From contig NZ_CP114287.1 of assembly GCF_027111295.1 (NCBI RefSeq), positions 5,270,001-5,334,000 of the forward strand: a stretch of DNA of 64,000 nt. Reading direction: 5' to 3'. Shown here one piece after another: positions 9,020 through 18,757 of this stretch. The stretch is from Flavobacterium gelatinilyticum. Its GTDB lineage: Bacteria > Bacteroidota > Bacteroidia > Flavobacteriales > Flavobacteriaceae. Position 1 is the stretch's first letter; each line of letters begins with the position of its first letter. The notes beneath the pieces were generated by a model. That model saw only the letters and a program-made list of their open reading frames with translations, made no database searches and had not been told where the DNA came from. The translations under genes and the position numbers were made by a program.

Positions 9020-9225
9020 ACTTTATTAGAATTAAATTTTAGTAAGTTTTTGATTAACAAATATAAACGAAAACAATTCTGTGTAGCTGCTAAATTAATA
9101 TGAAATTTAATATTAAATGTGATTTTTATTTGCCTATTTTTGAAAATGGTTAATTTTAAACATGATAATTAACTATTTTTGTATCAATAAATTAAGTGTA
9201 CAATTAGACGAAAATTACTTCACTT

Positions 9226-11199
9226 ATGAAAAAGCCTGCCGATAACGGATATGAAGCTGTACCGACGCTTTCTAAAAAACGAATTTTAATTGTAGAAGAT
9301 CAGTTTATCGAAGCTCACGATTTGCAGTTAATTCTCGAAAAAGCAAATTACGAAGTAACAGGAATTGCACGTTCTGTAGAACAGGCTTTAGAACAAATAG
9401 AACTTGAGAAACCGGATCTGGTTTTTCTGGATATTATGCTGAAAGGAAACCGAAACGGAATCGAACTGGCACATTGTCTTAAAGAAAACTTTATCGGGTT
9501 TATATTTATTTCGGCCAATTCCAGTAAGAGTATTTTAGATCAGGCAAAAACCACGCAGCCGTATGGATTTATTGTAAAACCATTTCGGGATCAGGATGTT
9601 TTAACGACACTTGAAATCGCATTTTATAGACAGCAGTACAGCCTCGAATCGCAGTTAATACAGCAATTTCAACTCCAGAAAGAGATTAAAGAAATTATAG
9701 ATTCAAATCTTAAAAGAGAAGATGCGCTGCTGGCTTTTGGTAAAATAATCCAGACTTATATTCCTTTTGATTATTTGGAAACAGGTTTTGTTACAACAAC
9801 ACATTACGACAATCTGGGAATTATACGTAAAAACATCGACCTTTATCAAATCATAGATTCTAAAAAGCTTTCTCAAATAGCGGTTCTGTCTGAAAAAGAA
9901 ATAAATGAAACATATAAAAAGTCTAAAATCGATAAAGAACCTGTTATTTACAGCGAAGAATCTTTAATTAATAATTTTCAGGAAGCACCTATAAAAGCTT
10001 TGATTGCCCATAATTTCGGGATAAAATCGTACTTGGTTTTTCCCGTTTCGATAGCATCGATCCAGAGCTATCACTTTACTTTTTACAGTCGGAATCTGAA
10101 TATTTATTTGCCGGAAAATTTAAAGCTTCTTAATTCGCTGGAACTTACTTTTTCTCAGTTTATCAATAAAATTTATTCGAAACAGGATTTCAGTATGCCG
10201 GTTCCAATAGAAGAAATTAAAAAGCCAAAACCTGCTGGTACAGTCGAAGGTTTTGAAGGAATTATAGGCAATAGCTCGCAGATGATTTCTGTTTTTAATT
10301 ATATACGAAAAGTGGCGCCTTCAGATACTTCGGTTCTGGTTTTAGGCGAAAGCGGTACCGGAAAGGAGAAAATTGCACAAAGTATTCATGCTTTGTCTCC
10401 AAGAAAAGATAAACCTTTGATTATAATTAATTGCGGCGCCATTCCGGAAAATCTAGCCGAATCGCTGCTTTTTGGTCACGAAAAAGGTGCTTTTACAGGT
10501 GCAATGGACAGGAGAATCGGCAAATTTGAACTGGCAGACGGAGGTACTGTTTTTCTGGATGAAATAGGAGAGATGTCGCTCGAGCTTCAGGTAAAATTAC
10601 TTCGCGTTTTACAGGAAAGAGAAATTGAACGTGTTGGCGGGATGACTTCTTTAAAAATTGATGTGAGGATTATAGCGGCCACCAACAAAAATCTCGAAGA
10701 AGAAGTAGCTGCAGGACGTTTTAGGATGGATTTGTATTATCGTCTGCATGTTTTCCCTATTATAGTGCCGTCATTAAAAAAACGAAAAGAAGATATACCG
10801 GATCTGGCAAATCATTTTATACAAACTTATTCTGAAAAAATGGGACGTAAAATACCTGTTCTTTCTGATTTTGCTTTGCAGCAGATCATGAATTACAATT
10901 GGCCCGGAAACATCAGGGAACTGGAACATGTAATGCAGCGTGCGATTTTGCTGACTGATGGAAATACGATTAAAGAAATTGAACTTTCGATGTCTTCAAA
11001 ACTGCATCCGGAGCAGACTGCTGAATCATTTTCGATAAAAACGATTTTAGAAAACGAAAGAGATTATATTTTATATATTCTGAAAAAATGCAACGGAAAA
11101 ATATCCGGAGCAGGCGGTGCGGCCGAGATTTTAGATATTCATCCGTCGACTTTAAATTCTAAAATAAAGAAACTGGAAATCAAAAAAGAAATAGGTTAA
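9226..11199 (+). CDS. NtrC-like response regulator (REC-AAA+-Fis HTH)
   Basis: This 657-residue protein has a REC domain with phosphoacceptor Asp69 (VFLDIML) and the conserved Lys118 (VKPF). A middle region of about residues 150-330 looks GAF-like. The AAA+ domain has Walker A GESGTGKE near residue 375, the sigma-54 contact motif GAFTGA near residue 422, and Walker [11 protein letters not shown] Fis-type helix-turn-helix ends the protein. It therefore activates sigma-54 promoters after phosphorylation. The divergent TPR kinase is the probable partner. Its stop codon overlaps the convergent hydrolase stop by four bases. TATTTTTG boxes at 9135-9142 and 9174-9181 are possible promoter -7 elements, with no convincing -33. 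Confidence 0.92.
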   Translation: MKKPADNGYEAVPTLSKKRILIVEDQFIEAHDLQLILEKANYEVTGIARSVEQALEQIELEKPDLVFLDIMLKGNRNGIELAHCLKENFIGFIFISANSSKSILDQAKTTQPYGFIVKPFRDQDVLTTLEIAFYRQQYSLESQLIQQFQLQKEIKEIIDSNLKREDALLAFGKIIQTYIPFDYLETGFVTTTHYDNLGIIRKNIDLYQIIDSKKLSQIAVLSEKEINETYKKSKIDKEPVIYSEESLINNFQEAPIKALIAHNFGIKSYLVFPVSIASIQSYHFTFYSRNLNIYLPENLKLLNSLELTFSQFINKIYSKQDFSMPVPIEEIKKPKPAGTVEGFEGIIGNSSQMISVFNYIRKVAPSDTSVLVLGESGTGKEKIAQSIHALSPRKDKPLIIINCGAIPENLAESLLFGHEKGAFTGAMDRRIGKFELADGGTVFLDEIGEMSLELQVKLLRVLQEREIERVGGMTSLKIDVRIIAATNKNLEEEVAAGRFRMDLYYRLHVFPIIVPSLKKRKEDIPDLANHFIQTYSEKMGRKIPVLSDFALQQIMNYNWPGNIRELEHVMQRAILLTDGNTIKEIELSMSSKLHPEQTAESFSIKTILENERDYILYILKKCNGKISGAGGAAEILDIHPSTLNSKIKKLEIKKEIG

Positions 11200-11978
11200 C
11201 CTATTTTTTCCAGACAGTCTGTGATAAATGCCGCGATGTATTCCCAATTTTGCTGTTTTAAAACCAAATGGTTACTATTTTGAAATTCCTTGTAACAAGT
11301 AATAGAATGAATATTTTTATATTTTTTGAAATTGGAATATTGAATTGATGCCGGAATAAAAAAATCTTCTGAACCTGAAACAAACAATAACGGTGCGTGT
11401 TTTTTCTTAAAATCGACTTTGGCGGTTTTAGAAAAAATATCCCGAAAGAGTATTTGCGATTCCGGAATTAGTAACTGCTCATAGGTTTCTTTTTGTTCTA
11501 CAAAAGACATTTGGCCGGTAAAATACTGCTGCCATTTTTTAAAAGGCATCAAATAACTTTTTCTTCCAAAACAAGAGAAATTAAGAATACTCCCGATTTT
11601 TTTATAAAAGCCCATATTAAAATAAATCAAATTACCCGGAGGTATAGAATGTATGCAGATTCCGGCGTAACCCAGCTCTTTTTGAATCAGTAACTGCGTT
11701 AAAAGACCTCCATAAGAATGCCCGATTAAAATAGGTTTCGCGGGAAGTTTTGCGATAATTTCAGTGTAATATTCCAGCAAAACGGCTAGCCGGATAGCGG
11801 CAATTTTAGGATGTGGCTGCTGCCGTAAAGTCTGCGATGTTTCGTTTTTGTAAGGCCAGGGCGGGGCAACGGTTTTGTATCCTTTACTTTCAAAAAAAGC
11901 ACTCCATTCTTCCCAGCAGGAATGGTTTATAAAAGCTCCTGTAATAAACATAATCGTTTTTCTATTAGCTGCATACAT
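11196..11978 (-). CDS. alpha/beta hydrolase
   Basis: This is a 260-residue cytoplasmic alpha/beta hydrolase with the nucleophile elbow GHSYGG near residue 86, an acid candidate in SGSEDFFIP and the catalytic His in NSNHLVLKQ. It is a paralogue of the hydrolase at 3205-3975, with the same W-x-EW segment near residue 22 and the same cap layout. The two copies flank the TPR kinase/NtrC-type pair. The 3' end overlaps that of the regulator gene by four bases, tail to tail. Substrate unknown. Confidence 0.83.
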   Translation of the reverse strand: MYAANRKTIMFITGAFINHSCWEEWSAFFESKGYKTVAPPWPYKNETSQTLRQQPHPKIAAIRLAVLLEYYTEIIAKLPAKPILIGHSYGGLLTQLLIQKELGYAGICIHSIPPGNLIYFNMGFYKKIGSILNFSCFGRKSYLMPFKKWQQYFTGQMSFVEQKETYEQLLIPESQILFRDIFSKTAKVDFKKKHAPLLFVSGSEDFFIPASIQYSNFKKYKNIHSITCYKEFQNSNHLVLKQQNWEYIAAFITDCLEKIG

Positions 11979-12267
11979 ACTATTACATCATTAAGATTCT
12001 TTTTCAGAAAAGCGGAAGTGGTTTGACTGGTGAAAACAAAAGGAATGCCTTTTTTGTAAAGTGTTGATTATAAAAGCATTTATAGAAATGATGATTTTGT
12101 AATTATTAAATATCGTTAAAAAGAAGTTTTGATTATTGAAATATCATAACTGCAAAGGAACTTATATTTAATAAAGGTCCTGTTTTTCAGTGTTTTGTGT
12201 TTTGGTTTAATCTTTGACTGCCTCAAACCGAATGAGTTATTATACTACCAATCTTTAAATTATAATT

Positions 12268-13107
12268 ATGAAAAAAATTTATGATGCAGAGACACGTTTT
12301 GCCGATGCCGGCGATCGTAAAATTGCTTATCGTTCGTACGGGAAAGGAAAAGCAGTATTTTTTGTGAACCGTTTTAGAGGAACTATCGATACCTGGGATC
12401 CGTTATTTGTTGCATTGATGGCTAAAAAGTTCAATGTTATCGTATTTGATTATTCGGGAATTGGTTCTTCTACAGGGAGTTTAGCGCCTGATATTACAAT
12501 TGTAGCAAAGGACATTAAAGACCTTGCCGATATTCTAAAAATAGATTCGATTGTGGTTTTAGGATGGTCTTACGGCGGATTAGTAGCGCAGGCTGCAACA
12601 TTGTTGTATCCTAACCTTGTAACGCATGCGGTTTTGATTGGAACAAATCCGCCCGGTAAAAATGAAATTCCAATTGAACAGGCTTTTATTGATGCAGCGC
12701 TAAAACCCTTATATGATTTTGATGACGAAATTGTATTGTTTTTCGAACCAAAATCAGAATCGAGCAGATTGACGGCAAAAGCGTCTCATGACCGGATTTA
12801 TAAAAAAATTGAGATAGAAAAAATCCCTTCAACAATGGATGTTTTTCAGCTGTATTTTGGCGGAGGAGATGGTTTTAGAGAAGATGTTTTGAATTTTAGG
12901 GAGCAGATAAAAAAAACAAAAATACCTATTTTAATCATTTCAGGAGATCATGATATTAGTTTTGCTGTCGAAAACTGGTATTCATTTTTTAATCAGATGA
13001 CAAATGCCCAAATGGTGGTTTATGCAGGAACGGGCCACGCACCACAGCATCAATATCCGGAACTGACTTCAAAACACATTATCAATTTTGTAAAATATGC
13101 AGAATAG
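12268..13107 (+). CDS. alpha/beta hydrolase
   Basis: This 279-residue protein matches the alpha/beta hydrolase fold of the haloperoxidase/esterase type, with KIAYRSYGKGK at the start, nucleophile elbow GWSYGG near residue 107, Asp in ISGDHDISF and the catalytic His in GTGHAPQHQYPE. There is no signal peptide. The oxyanion strand is FVNRFRGT rather than the common HG motif, which is a noticeable deviation. It stands alone, with a 289-base upstream gap and a bidirectional terminator just downstream. The substrate cannot be assigned. Confidence 0.85.
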   Translation: MKKIYDAETRFADAGDRKIAYRSYGKGKAVFFVNRFRGTIDTWDPLFVALMAKKFNVIVFDYSGIGSSTGSLAPDITIVAKDIKDLADILKIDSIVVLGWSYGGLVAQAATLLYPNLVTHAVLIGTNPPGKNEIPIEQAFIDAALKPLYDFDDEIVLFFEPKSESSRLTAKASHDRIYKKIEIEKIPSTMDVFQLYFGGGDGFREDVLNFREQIKKTKIPILIISGDHDISFAVENWYSFFNQMTNAQMVVYAGTGHAPQHQYPELTSKHIINFVKYAE

Positions 13108-13153
13108 AGGTTCAGTCTCACTGATTTAGATTTTCATCTTAAAATCTGGAATG

Positions 13154-13187
13154 AAAAAGCCGGAAAAATTTAATGTTCCGGCTTTTT
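13154..13187. terminator. bidirectional terminator hairpin
   Basis: A 12-bp perfect stem (AAAAAGCCGGAA and TTCCGGCTTTTT) with T-tracts on both strands. It ends the hydrolase gene and the convergent SDR gene. Confidence 0.85.
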
Positions 13188-13203
13188 GATTTTTTATAAG
13201 TTC

Positions 13204-14190
13204 CTATTTTTTATTAAGCAGAAACAAAGCCGCACTTATACCAAGTCCAAGTCCGGCAAATAAAGCCAGATTATAACTGCCTGCCGATTTTGAAGGCACC
13301 TTTCCGTAAACACGCAAAGGTTCTTTAGAATTTGTCAGAACATTTCCGGAATCGCCGCTTTTATCTTTATTGAATTTCATTTTTGTCCGAAGTGCGGCAG
13401 ATGCCGTATTGATTACCATTTTTGGAAATAATTTATAAGTTCTTGTTATAGCGGCAGCCCTTAAATCAGGAAATGAATCTTTTTTAGGATGTTTTGCCAG
13501 CTCAACCATTTCTGCTGCAGTATCACGAGGATCAGATGCTATAAAGGGAATCGTCATATCGAAACCGGAATATTTAGCCGAATGAAGATTTCCGGTAGAA
13601 TTTTGCAGCTGCGGATATATGTTGCAGATATGAATATGTTTTCGGTTGGATATTTCGCCTTGAAGACATTCCATCATACCCCTTATTCCGTATTTGGTAG
13701 CTGAGTACACGGCACTGTACGGAGCAGGCATAAAACCTCCAATAGATACATTATTGATTAGAATACCCTCATTTTGTTCTTTAAAAACTTTAATGGCGTT
13801 GTAAGCACCGTGCATGTAGCCAAATAAATTGGTTTTAATGACTTGATGATGAACTTCTAACGGAATTTCTTCAAATTTTCCGCTTGCCATAACACCGGCA
13901 TTATTGACCCAGATGTCAATTTTGCCTCCTATAGCCATGGCAGCAGCTGTTATTTTCTCGACATCTTCAGGCACCGACATGTCTGCGGAAATTCCAACAG
14001 CCAGAACATTTAAACCGCGGCAGTATTGTACGGTTTCATTAACGCCTTTTCGCCCTCTTGCCGCAATAACTAAATTGCATCCTTCACGTGCAAAAGCTTC
14101 CGCCGCAGCACGTCCCACACCGCTACTTGCTCCTGTAATGACGACTATTTTTCCTTTAAGGCTGTTTTTATTTGATTTTATATCTTCCAT
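13204..14190 (-). CDS. SDR family oxidoreductase with C-terminal membrane helix
   Basis: This 328-residue short-chain dehydrogenase has TGASSGVG near residues 18-25, NNAGVM near residue 95, and the YSATKYG active site near residue 162. The C-terminal 20 residues are hydrophobic and end in LLNKK, so a tail membrane anchor is likely. Length is above the classical 250 residues because of an added segment of about 70 residues (FPDLRAAAITR and onward). It is 13 bases downstream of the GAF hybrid kinase gene, on the same strand, and is probably cotranscribed with it. Substrate unknown. Confidence 0.85.
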   Translation of the reverse strand: MEDIKSNKNSLKGKIVVITGASSGVGRAAAEAFAREGCNLVIAARGRKGVNETVQYCRGLNVLAVGISADMSVPEDVEKITAAAMAIGGKIDIWVNNAGVMASGKFEEIPLEVHHQVIKTNLFGYMHGAYNAIKVFKEQNEGILINNVSIGGFMPAPYSAVYSATKYGIRGMMECLQGEISNRKHIHICNIYPQLQNSTGNLHSAKYSGFDMTIPFIASDPRDTAAEMVELAKHPKKDSFPDLRAAAITRTYKLFPKMVINTASAALRTKMKFNKDKSGDSGNVLTNSKEPLRVYGKVPSKSAGSYNLALFAGLGLGISAALFLLNKK

Positions 14191-14203
14191 AATGTATTTA
14201 TTT

Positions 14204-16210
14204 TTAGTTTTTATCTTCTTGTTTCTGAAGATCTTTTAATACTTCCTGAATACTGCAGTATAGTATTTCCATACTGTCTGCAGCTTCGGCTGTGAATTTT
14301 TTCTTGTGAGCTTCGTGCTCTATATTCGATAAATGTTTACTGAGACTTTCAAGAACAAAAAGATGAAGCCAGATTTGAAGCTGTTCTGCGGTATGAAGCA
14401 CAGTTTGAAAATCCGACTTTTTTAAAGCATTTTCCAGTTCTTTAAGTTCCAAAGGTGCTTTTTCTATAAACTGCGAGGTAACTTCTTTTTTCCAGCCCGG
14501 TTTTTTTCGGTCAGTTTCTTCAATACGTGATAAATCAGCTTTAAGGCGTTTGTTTGTTCTTGGTTCTTTTTTTAAAGCCGTTTTAATAGCTTCCAGAAGT
14601 TCGTATTGCTTAAAGGGTTTTGGAACATAACCATCCATTCCCGCATCATAACAGCGGTCCTGTTCTCCGGCAAGAGAATGTGCGGTCATGGCTATTATCG
14701 GAATGGCACTTTTTAATTCACCACGAATATAATTGGTAGTCTGATAGCCGTCACGTACTGGCATTTGCAAATCCATCAAAACCAGATCGTATTGATTTTT
14801 AGATAATAATTCGATGCCCTGATCGCCATTTTCGGCAGTATCAATTTCAAAACCAAAACCTTCGATTACGTTTTGCGCCAGTTTCTGATTTAAACGGTTG
14901 TCTTCGCAAAGAAGAATTTTAAGCCGCCCTAAATCGTTAACCGGAAGCGCTTCAGGCTTATTTGTTTCTTCGAATGTTTTCTTATAAGCTATGGTGAAGA
15001 AAAATTCGGAACCCATACCTTCACGGCTTTTAACCTCTATAGTTGAACCGTGGAGTTCGACAAGCTGTTTTACAATGCTGAGCCCGAGTCCTGTACCGCC
15101 AAATTTTCGGGTTGTGCTTTCTTCGGCCTGAGTAAAACGTTCGAAAACAATATTGAGATGCTCCTGAGGAATACCTATTCCGGTGTCTTTTACAGAGAAT
15201 CGAATAAGGTAATCCTCATCTGTTTCTCCCGTTTTTTTTACAGATATCGTTACTTCGCCTTCATTCGTAAATTTAAGAGCATTTCCGGCCAGATTCATTA
15301 CGATCTGATTAAGCCTTACCTGATCGCCGGATATCATTTCCGGAAGTTCAGCATCTAGATACAGATTGAATTCTACACCTTCGGCAACTTTTACTTTAAG
15401 AAGATCATAAACATGTCTGAGTGCTTTTTTTAAATGAAAAGGTTTCAGTTCTAGCGAAAGACCGCCGGATTCAATTTTAGAGAGATCCAGTATATCATTT
15501 ACAATCAACAGCAGATTATCTCCGGCTGTTTGAATATCTTTTACAAAACCACGCTGCTGTGCATCTAATTTAGTATCTGCCAGCAGTTCTGTAAAACCTA
15601 TCACGGCATTAAGAGGTGTTCTTATTTCGTGGCTCATATTGGCCAGAAAACTGTCTTTGGCCGCCACGGCGCGTTCTGCTATTTTTTTCTGGCGGGCAAG
15701 TTCGTTGTTTTTAGTTCCTAGTTCTAAGGTATTGATAACATGCCGGGCGACGATCAAAAGTGCCGTACGCTGGCTGTCGTTAAGTGTTCTTGGTACATGA
15801 TCTGCGGCACACAAAACCCCTATATGGTGTCCGTCTGGAGTGGTAAGAGGCACACCGGCGTAAAATCTAATTTTAAAACCTCCTGTTACATTGGCATCGT
15901 CTTTAAACCGTTCGCTGAGCAGTGTATCTGGAATTTCTACCAGTTTAGAATCCATGATCGTGTAACGGCAGAAGGTGATTTCACGAGGCACTTCTGAAAC
16001 GCCCAAACCAATTTCTGACTTAAACCACTGCCTGCTTTCATCGATAAACGAAATATAGGCGATAGGAACACCGCAGATATACGATACAAGCGCTGTAGCA
16101 TCATCAAAAGCGTTATCAGGAAGTGTATCCAATATATTATAACGTCTTAAAGCTTCAAGACGTCCGGATTCATTTTGAGGAAGAGGTATATCAACAGATT
16201 CCATAACCAA
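14204..16210 (-). CDS. GAF-domain hybrid histidine kinase/response regulator with degenerate Hpt-like tail
   Basis: This 668-residue cytoplasmic kinase has a GAF domain (about residues 30-165), HisKA with His194 (MSHEIRTP), HATPase_c with DTGIGIP and GGTGLGLS motifs, and a REC domain (about 430-547) with Asp480 (LMDLQMP). The last 110 residues align with an Hpt domain, but the position that should hold the phosphorylated His is Glu609 (AEQLQIW in place of AHxLKGS). No membrane helix or signal peptide is visible. It is cotranscribed with the SDR downstream. The relay may stop at the REC domain. The substitution is read directly; the loss of phosphotransfer is inferred. Confidence 0.9.
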   Translation of the reverse strand: MVMESVDIPLPQNESGRLEALRRYNILDTLPDNAFDDATALVSYICGVPIAYISFIDESRQWFKSEIGLGVSEVPREITFCRYTIMDSKLVEIPDTLLSERFKDDANVTGGFKIRFYAGVPLTTPDGHHIGVLCAADHVPRTLNDSQRTALLIVARHVINTLELGTKNNELARQKKIAERAVAAKDSFLANMSHEIRTPLNAVIGFTELLADTKLDAQQRGFVKDIQTAGDNLLLIVNDILDLSKIESGGLSLELKPFHLKKALRHVYDLLKVKVAEGVEFNLYLDAELPEMISGDQVRLNQIVMNLAGNALKFTNEGEVTISVKKTGETDEDYLIRFSVKDTGIGIPQEHLNIVFERFTQAEESTTRKFGGTGLGLSIVKQLVELHGSTIEVKSREGMGSEFFFTIAYKKTFEETNKPEALPVNDLGRLKILLCEDNRLNQKLAQNVIEGFGFEIDTAENGDQGIELLSKNQYDLVLMDLQMPVRDGYQTTNYIRGELKSAIPIIAMTAHSLAGEQDRCYDAGMDGYVPKPFKQYELLEAIKTALKKEPRTNKRLKADLSRIEETDRKKPGWKKEVTSQFIEKAPLELKELENALKKSDFQTVLHTAEQLQIWLHLFVLESLSKHLSNIEHEAHKKKFTAEAADSMEILYCSIQEVLKDLQKQEDKN

Positions 16211-16424
16211 AAATTTATTATGAAGTTACAAAAATCTGTTTTACAGTTGTTTATATTTTAAGTGATAACTGATTATATAATTATCAGACGATTATTGCTG
16301 AAGATTCGACTGGCATTTTAACCGACTGGGAATTGTATAACTTCTGCCTGAAATTAAATACTTCCCCAAGCCATCTTCATTTGTACTTTTAATATGAAGT
16401 TAAAATATTTAAAAATAAATAGTT

Positions 16425-16589
16425 ATGGCAGAAATAAAAATTGAAAAAAAGAAGCCGATATGGCCATGGATTGTAGCAGTACTTTTAATAGGAGCACTTG
16501 TTTATTATGTTTTTTTGAAAGATGATGAAGTGCAGCCTGATAACGGAGTACAAATCGAAAACGCGACAAGTACCGATACGATAAACTAA
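16425..16589 (+). CDS. small single-span membrane protein
   Basis: This short reading frame (54 residues) has a Lys-rich N-terminus, a hydrophobic helix (WIVAVLLIGALVYYVFL) and a charged C-terminal tail ending in TDTIN. The frame opens at ATG 16425, preceded by an A-rich stretch, and stops at TAA 16587-16589. It lies 63 bases before the PRC-barrel gene, on the same strand. Such small proteins often accompany stress-responsive PRC-barrel proteins in flavobacteria. Function unknown. Confidence 0.65.
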   Translation: MAEIKIEKKKPIWPWIVAVLLIGALVYYVFLKDDEVQPDNGVQIENATSTDTIN

Positions 16590-16652
16590 AAAGGAAACTA
16601 TTGCAGTTTCCCGTAAATAGGATTTGGAAAAAAAATAATAAAAAAAGAACGT

Positions 16653-17165
16653 ATGGAAAAGAAAGATAGAAACTTATACAGACTGGACGAACTTTCTGAT
16701 TATAAAATTGCCTCAGATTATTCTGATGTAAGAGGATGGAAAATAGTAGATGCCGATAACCGAACGATAGGTAAAATCGACAATCTCTGGGTTAACAAAG
16801 ATATGCAGCGTGTTGTGTATTTGGATGTAAGTGTAGATAAATCACTAATAGAAGACAGCCGTAAGGAACTTCATGATGTTATAGCAAATGACAACGGAAG
16901 AGAATTTATCTATAAAGAGGGAGAGAGCCATATTATTGTGCCAATTGGTTCTGTGAGCATTAATAAAGACACAAAAATTGTCATGGCTCACAATATAGGG
17001 TATAATACCTTTAGAAACACGAGCAGATATGACCAGCTGCATAATTTTGACAGAAATTATGAAAGACGAGTACTAAAATCGTATTATCCTGCAGATGAAT
17101 ATGACGCGGGGTTTAACAGTGACGATGACACTTTTTACAACCGAAGAGAATTTGATAACCGCTAA
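16653..17165 (+). CDS. PRC-barrel domain protein
   Basis: This 170-residue protein has an N-terminal PRC-barrel-like beta domain (about residues 15-100): a segment DVRGWKIVDADNRTIGKIDNLW followed by VVYLDVSVD and IIVPIGSVSI is the usual pattern. The C-terminal part is rich in Asp, Tyr and Arg and likely disordered. There is no signal peptide. PRC-barrel proteins occur in RNA processing, photosynthesis and stress response; nothing here selects a role. A terminator follows. Confidence 0.8.
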   Translation: MEKKDRNLYRLDELSDYKIASDYSDVRGWKIVDADNRTIGKIDNLWVNKDMQRVVYLDVSVDKSLIEDSRKELHDVIANDNGREFIYKEGESHIIVPIGSVSINKDTKIVMAHNIGYNTFRNTSRYDQLHNFDRNYERRVLKSYYPADEYDAGFNSDDDTFYNRREFDNR

Positions 17166-17241
17166 TGTTCTTGTCTAATCGTGAAGGAATATTTAAAAAT
17201 AGACTTAGCTTTTCGTCGTAAAAGATATAAGAGGCAATAAA

Positions 17242-17269
17242 AAAGTCTCCAGGATTAACTGGAGACTTT
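17242..17269. terminator. terminator hairpin
   Basis: An 11-bp stem (AAAGTCTCCAG and CTGGAGACTTT) with a six-base loop between the PRC-barrel gene and a convergent lipoprotein gene. Confidence 0.8.
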
Positions 17270-17290
17270 CTAACTATTTATAAAATTAAA

Positions 17291-18265
17291 TTACAGTGCA
17301 TATGTAGACGTACCGTGGTTTTTCCAATACTCTCTTGCAATTTCAAAGAAATCAGTATCAACGTGAATTATTGTTCCGAACTTATTATTATAGAAACTTT
17401 GATTTGTTATCTTTCTATTATTTTGGTTTCTAAGGTCAATATCTATTAATTTAGAGCAGCTTTCGATATATAGCATTCTTAAATTTTTATTTTGTGTAAA
17501 ATTTAAAGTTTCCCATTGATTAGATGACAAGTTTGTTTGTTGTAAAGCAGTAAATGGAACAAAATTTAAACTTGTCAAGTCATTTGTCTGGATAAAAAGT
17601 TCACTTAAAGTAATATTACCATTTAAATTTAATGTTTGAAGTTTGTTGCTATATGCCCATAATCCAAATAGTTTACCATTTGAAGCAGGCAATGATAAGG
17701 TCTCTATTCTATTAGTATGACACCAAACCTGCTCTAAATTTATGTTAGTGCTTAAATTTAAATTAGTCAGCTGATTTCTGTGACATTCAATCCATCTAAG
17801 ATTTACCATACCAGAAACATCTATTGATGCTAATTTATTATCTGAGCAAAGTAATTGTACTAAATTAGTAAAAGCTTTGATTCCGGTAAGATCCGAAATG
17901 TCTTTTCCAGCAATCTGTAAACCGCCACGTGACTGATCTATTAAAATGTAGTTGTCTCCTGATACCGCATCTTCTTCTGCCGCGCCATTATCCATTAAAG
18001 CCGCGCGAAATTTAGAATCAGGGACATACGTTCTTACCCATACGGCAGCAGTTTTTTTAGTTAAATCTTTTTCCAGTATAGACTTTTCAATTTCAAGAAA
18101 TTTTTCATGCTTTGCTGCACGATAATCCTCAGGATTTGGATTAGGGTTAAATGTACTTTCCTGCACATCTACAACTGAGGCTGAAGGATTAATGTTTTCA
18201 TTGCTGTCATTAGAACATGCAGCAAGATTTAGCGCTAAAGCGCCAATGAAAAGTAATTTTTTCAT
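17291..18265 (-). CDS. leucine-rich-repeat-like lipoprotein
   Basis: This 324-residue protein has a lipoprotein signal peptide with the lipobox LAAC near residue 17. Then come about six to seven leucine-rich-repeat-like units of some 21-23 residues (pattern with L..L.L..N.L..L.L), from about residue 125 to the end. A low-complexity Asn/Pro-rich linker precedes them. It is probably surface or periplasmic and may bind another protein or glycan. There is no catalytic motif. Terminators lie upstream at 18437 and 18492, so it has its own transcription unit. Confidence 0.8.
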   Translation of the reverse strand: MKKLLFIGALALNLAACSNDSNENINPSASVVDVQESTFNPNPNPEDYRAAKHEKFLEIEKSILEKDLTKKTAAVWVRTYVPDSKFRAALMDNGAAEEDAVSGDNYILIDQSRGGLQIAGKDISDLTGIKAFTNLVQLLCSDNKLASIDVSGMVNLRWIECHRNQLTNLNLSTNINLEQVWCHTNRIETLSLPASNGKLFGLWAYSNKLQTLNLNGNITLSELFIQTNDLTSLNFVPFTALQQTNLSSNQWETLNFTQNKNLRMLYIESCSKLIDIDLRNQNNRKITNQSFYNNKFGTIIHVDTDFFEIAREYWKNHGTSTYAL

Positions 18266-18436
18266 AAAATGAAATTTAAAGATTAGTAAATATTTATATG
18301 TAAACGTAGGTAAAAAACTTACACTTTGTAAGAAATATAAACTATGGTTATATATTATTACATTTTATACTATTATGCATTTTAGAAACAATATTGAAGG
18401 GGCAAGAGTAATTTTGAGAGTAATAAAAGGATTTAG

Positions 18437-18469
18437 AAAGATCAAACATTTTTAGAATGTTTGATCTTT
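18437..18469 (+). terminator. terminator hairpin with T-tract on the plus strand
   Basis: A 14-bp stem (AAAGATCAAACATT and AATGTTTGATCTTT) followed by a run of T on the plus strand. No plus-strand gene was recognised directly upstream, so its source transcript is unclear. Confidence 0.7.
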
Positions 18470-18491
18470 TTTTAGTATCAAGATTGATTTA

Positions 18492-18535
18492 AAACAGAAA
18501 CCCTGTAAGTCTAACAACTTGCAGGGTTTCTGTTT
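18492..18535. terminator. long hairpin terminator
   Basis: A 19-bp stem (starting AAACAGAAACCCTG and ending CAGGGTTTCTGTTT) with one G-U pair. It can end transcription from the GH114-like gene on the minus strand. Confidence 0.75.
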
Positions 18536-18757
18536 CTTATCTTATTTTAGTCCTCTTTTTTAAGTGAAAATCTTTATTAAGTTTTCCATTTTGTATGCGA
18601 TACAGTTTTTTGTCTTTTATTTTGTACACATAGTGTCTTTAGGAAACGTGTTCTGAGACGAATCTAAGCAGCAAATAAATATTCACGCGAGAATTTCCGC
18701 AGCAGTCAATATGCCTCTCAATTCAATAACATGGTTGCTTCACTGATGAGTAATATA
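18536..18757. other. gap of about 220 bases, possible gene relic
   Basis: No full gene is visible. On the minus strand, 18635 to 18537 is open for 33 codons with a coding-like basic composition and no start codon, ending beside the hairpin. Just upstream, the other frames carry short open stretches broken by stops. It may be the remnant of a decayed gene; this is weak evidence. Confidence 0.3.

Noticed and set aside
18375..18455. 26-codon frame ending in a terminator stem
   Set aside because: No coding features beyond an ATG; too short and ends inside the hairpin.
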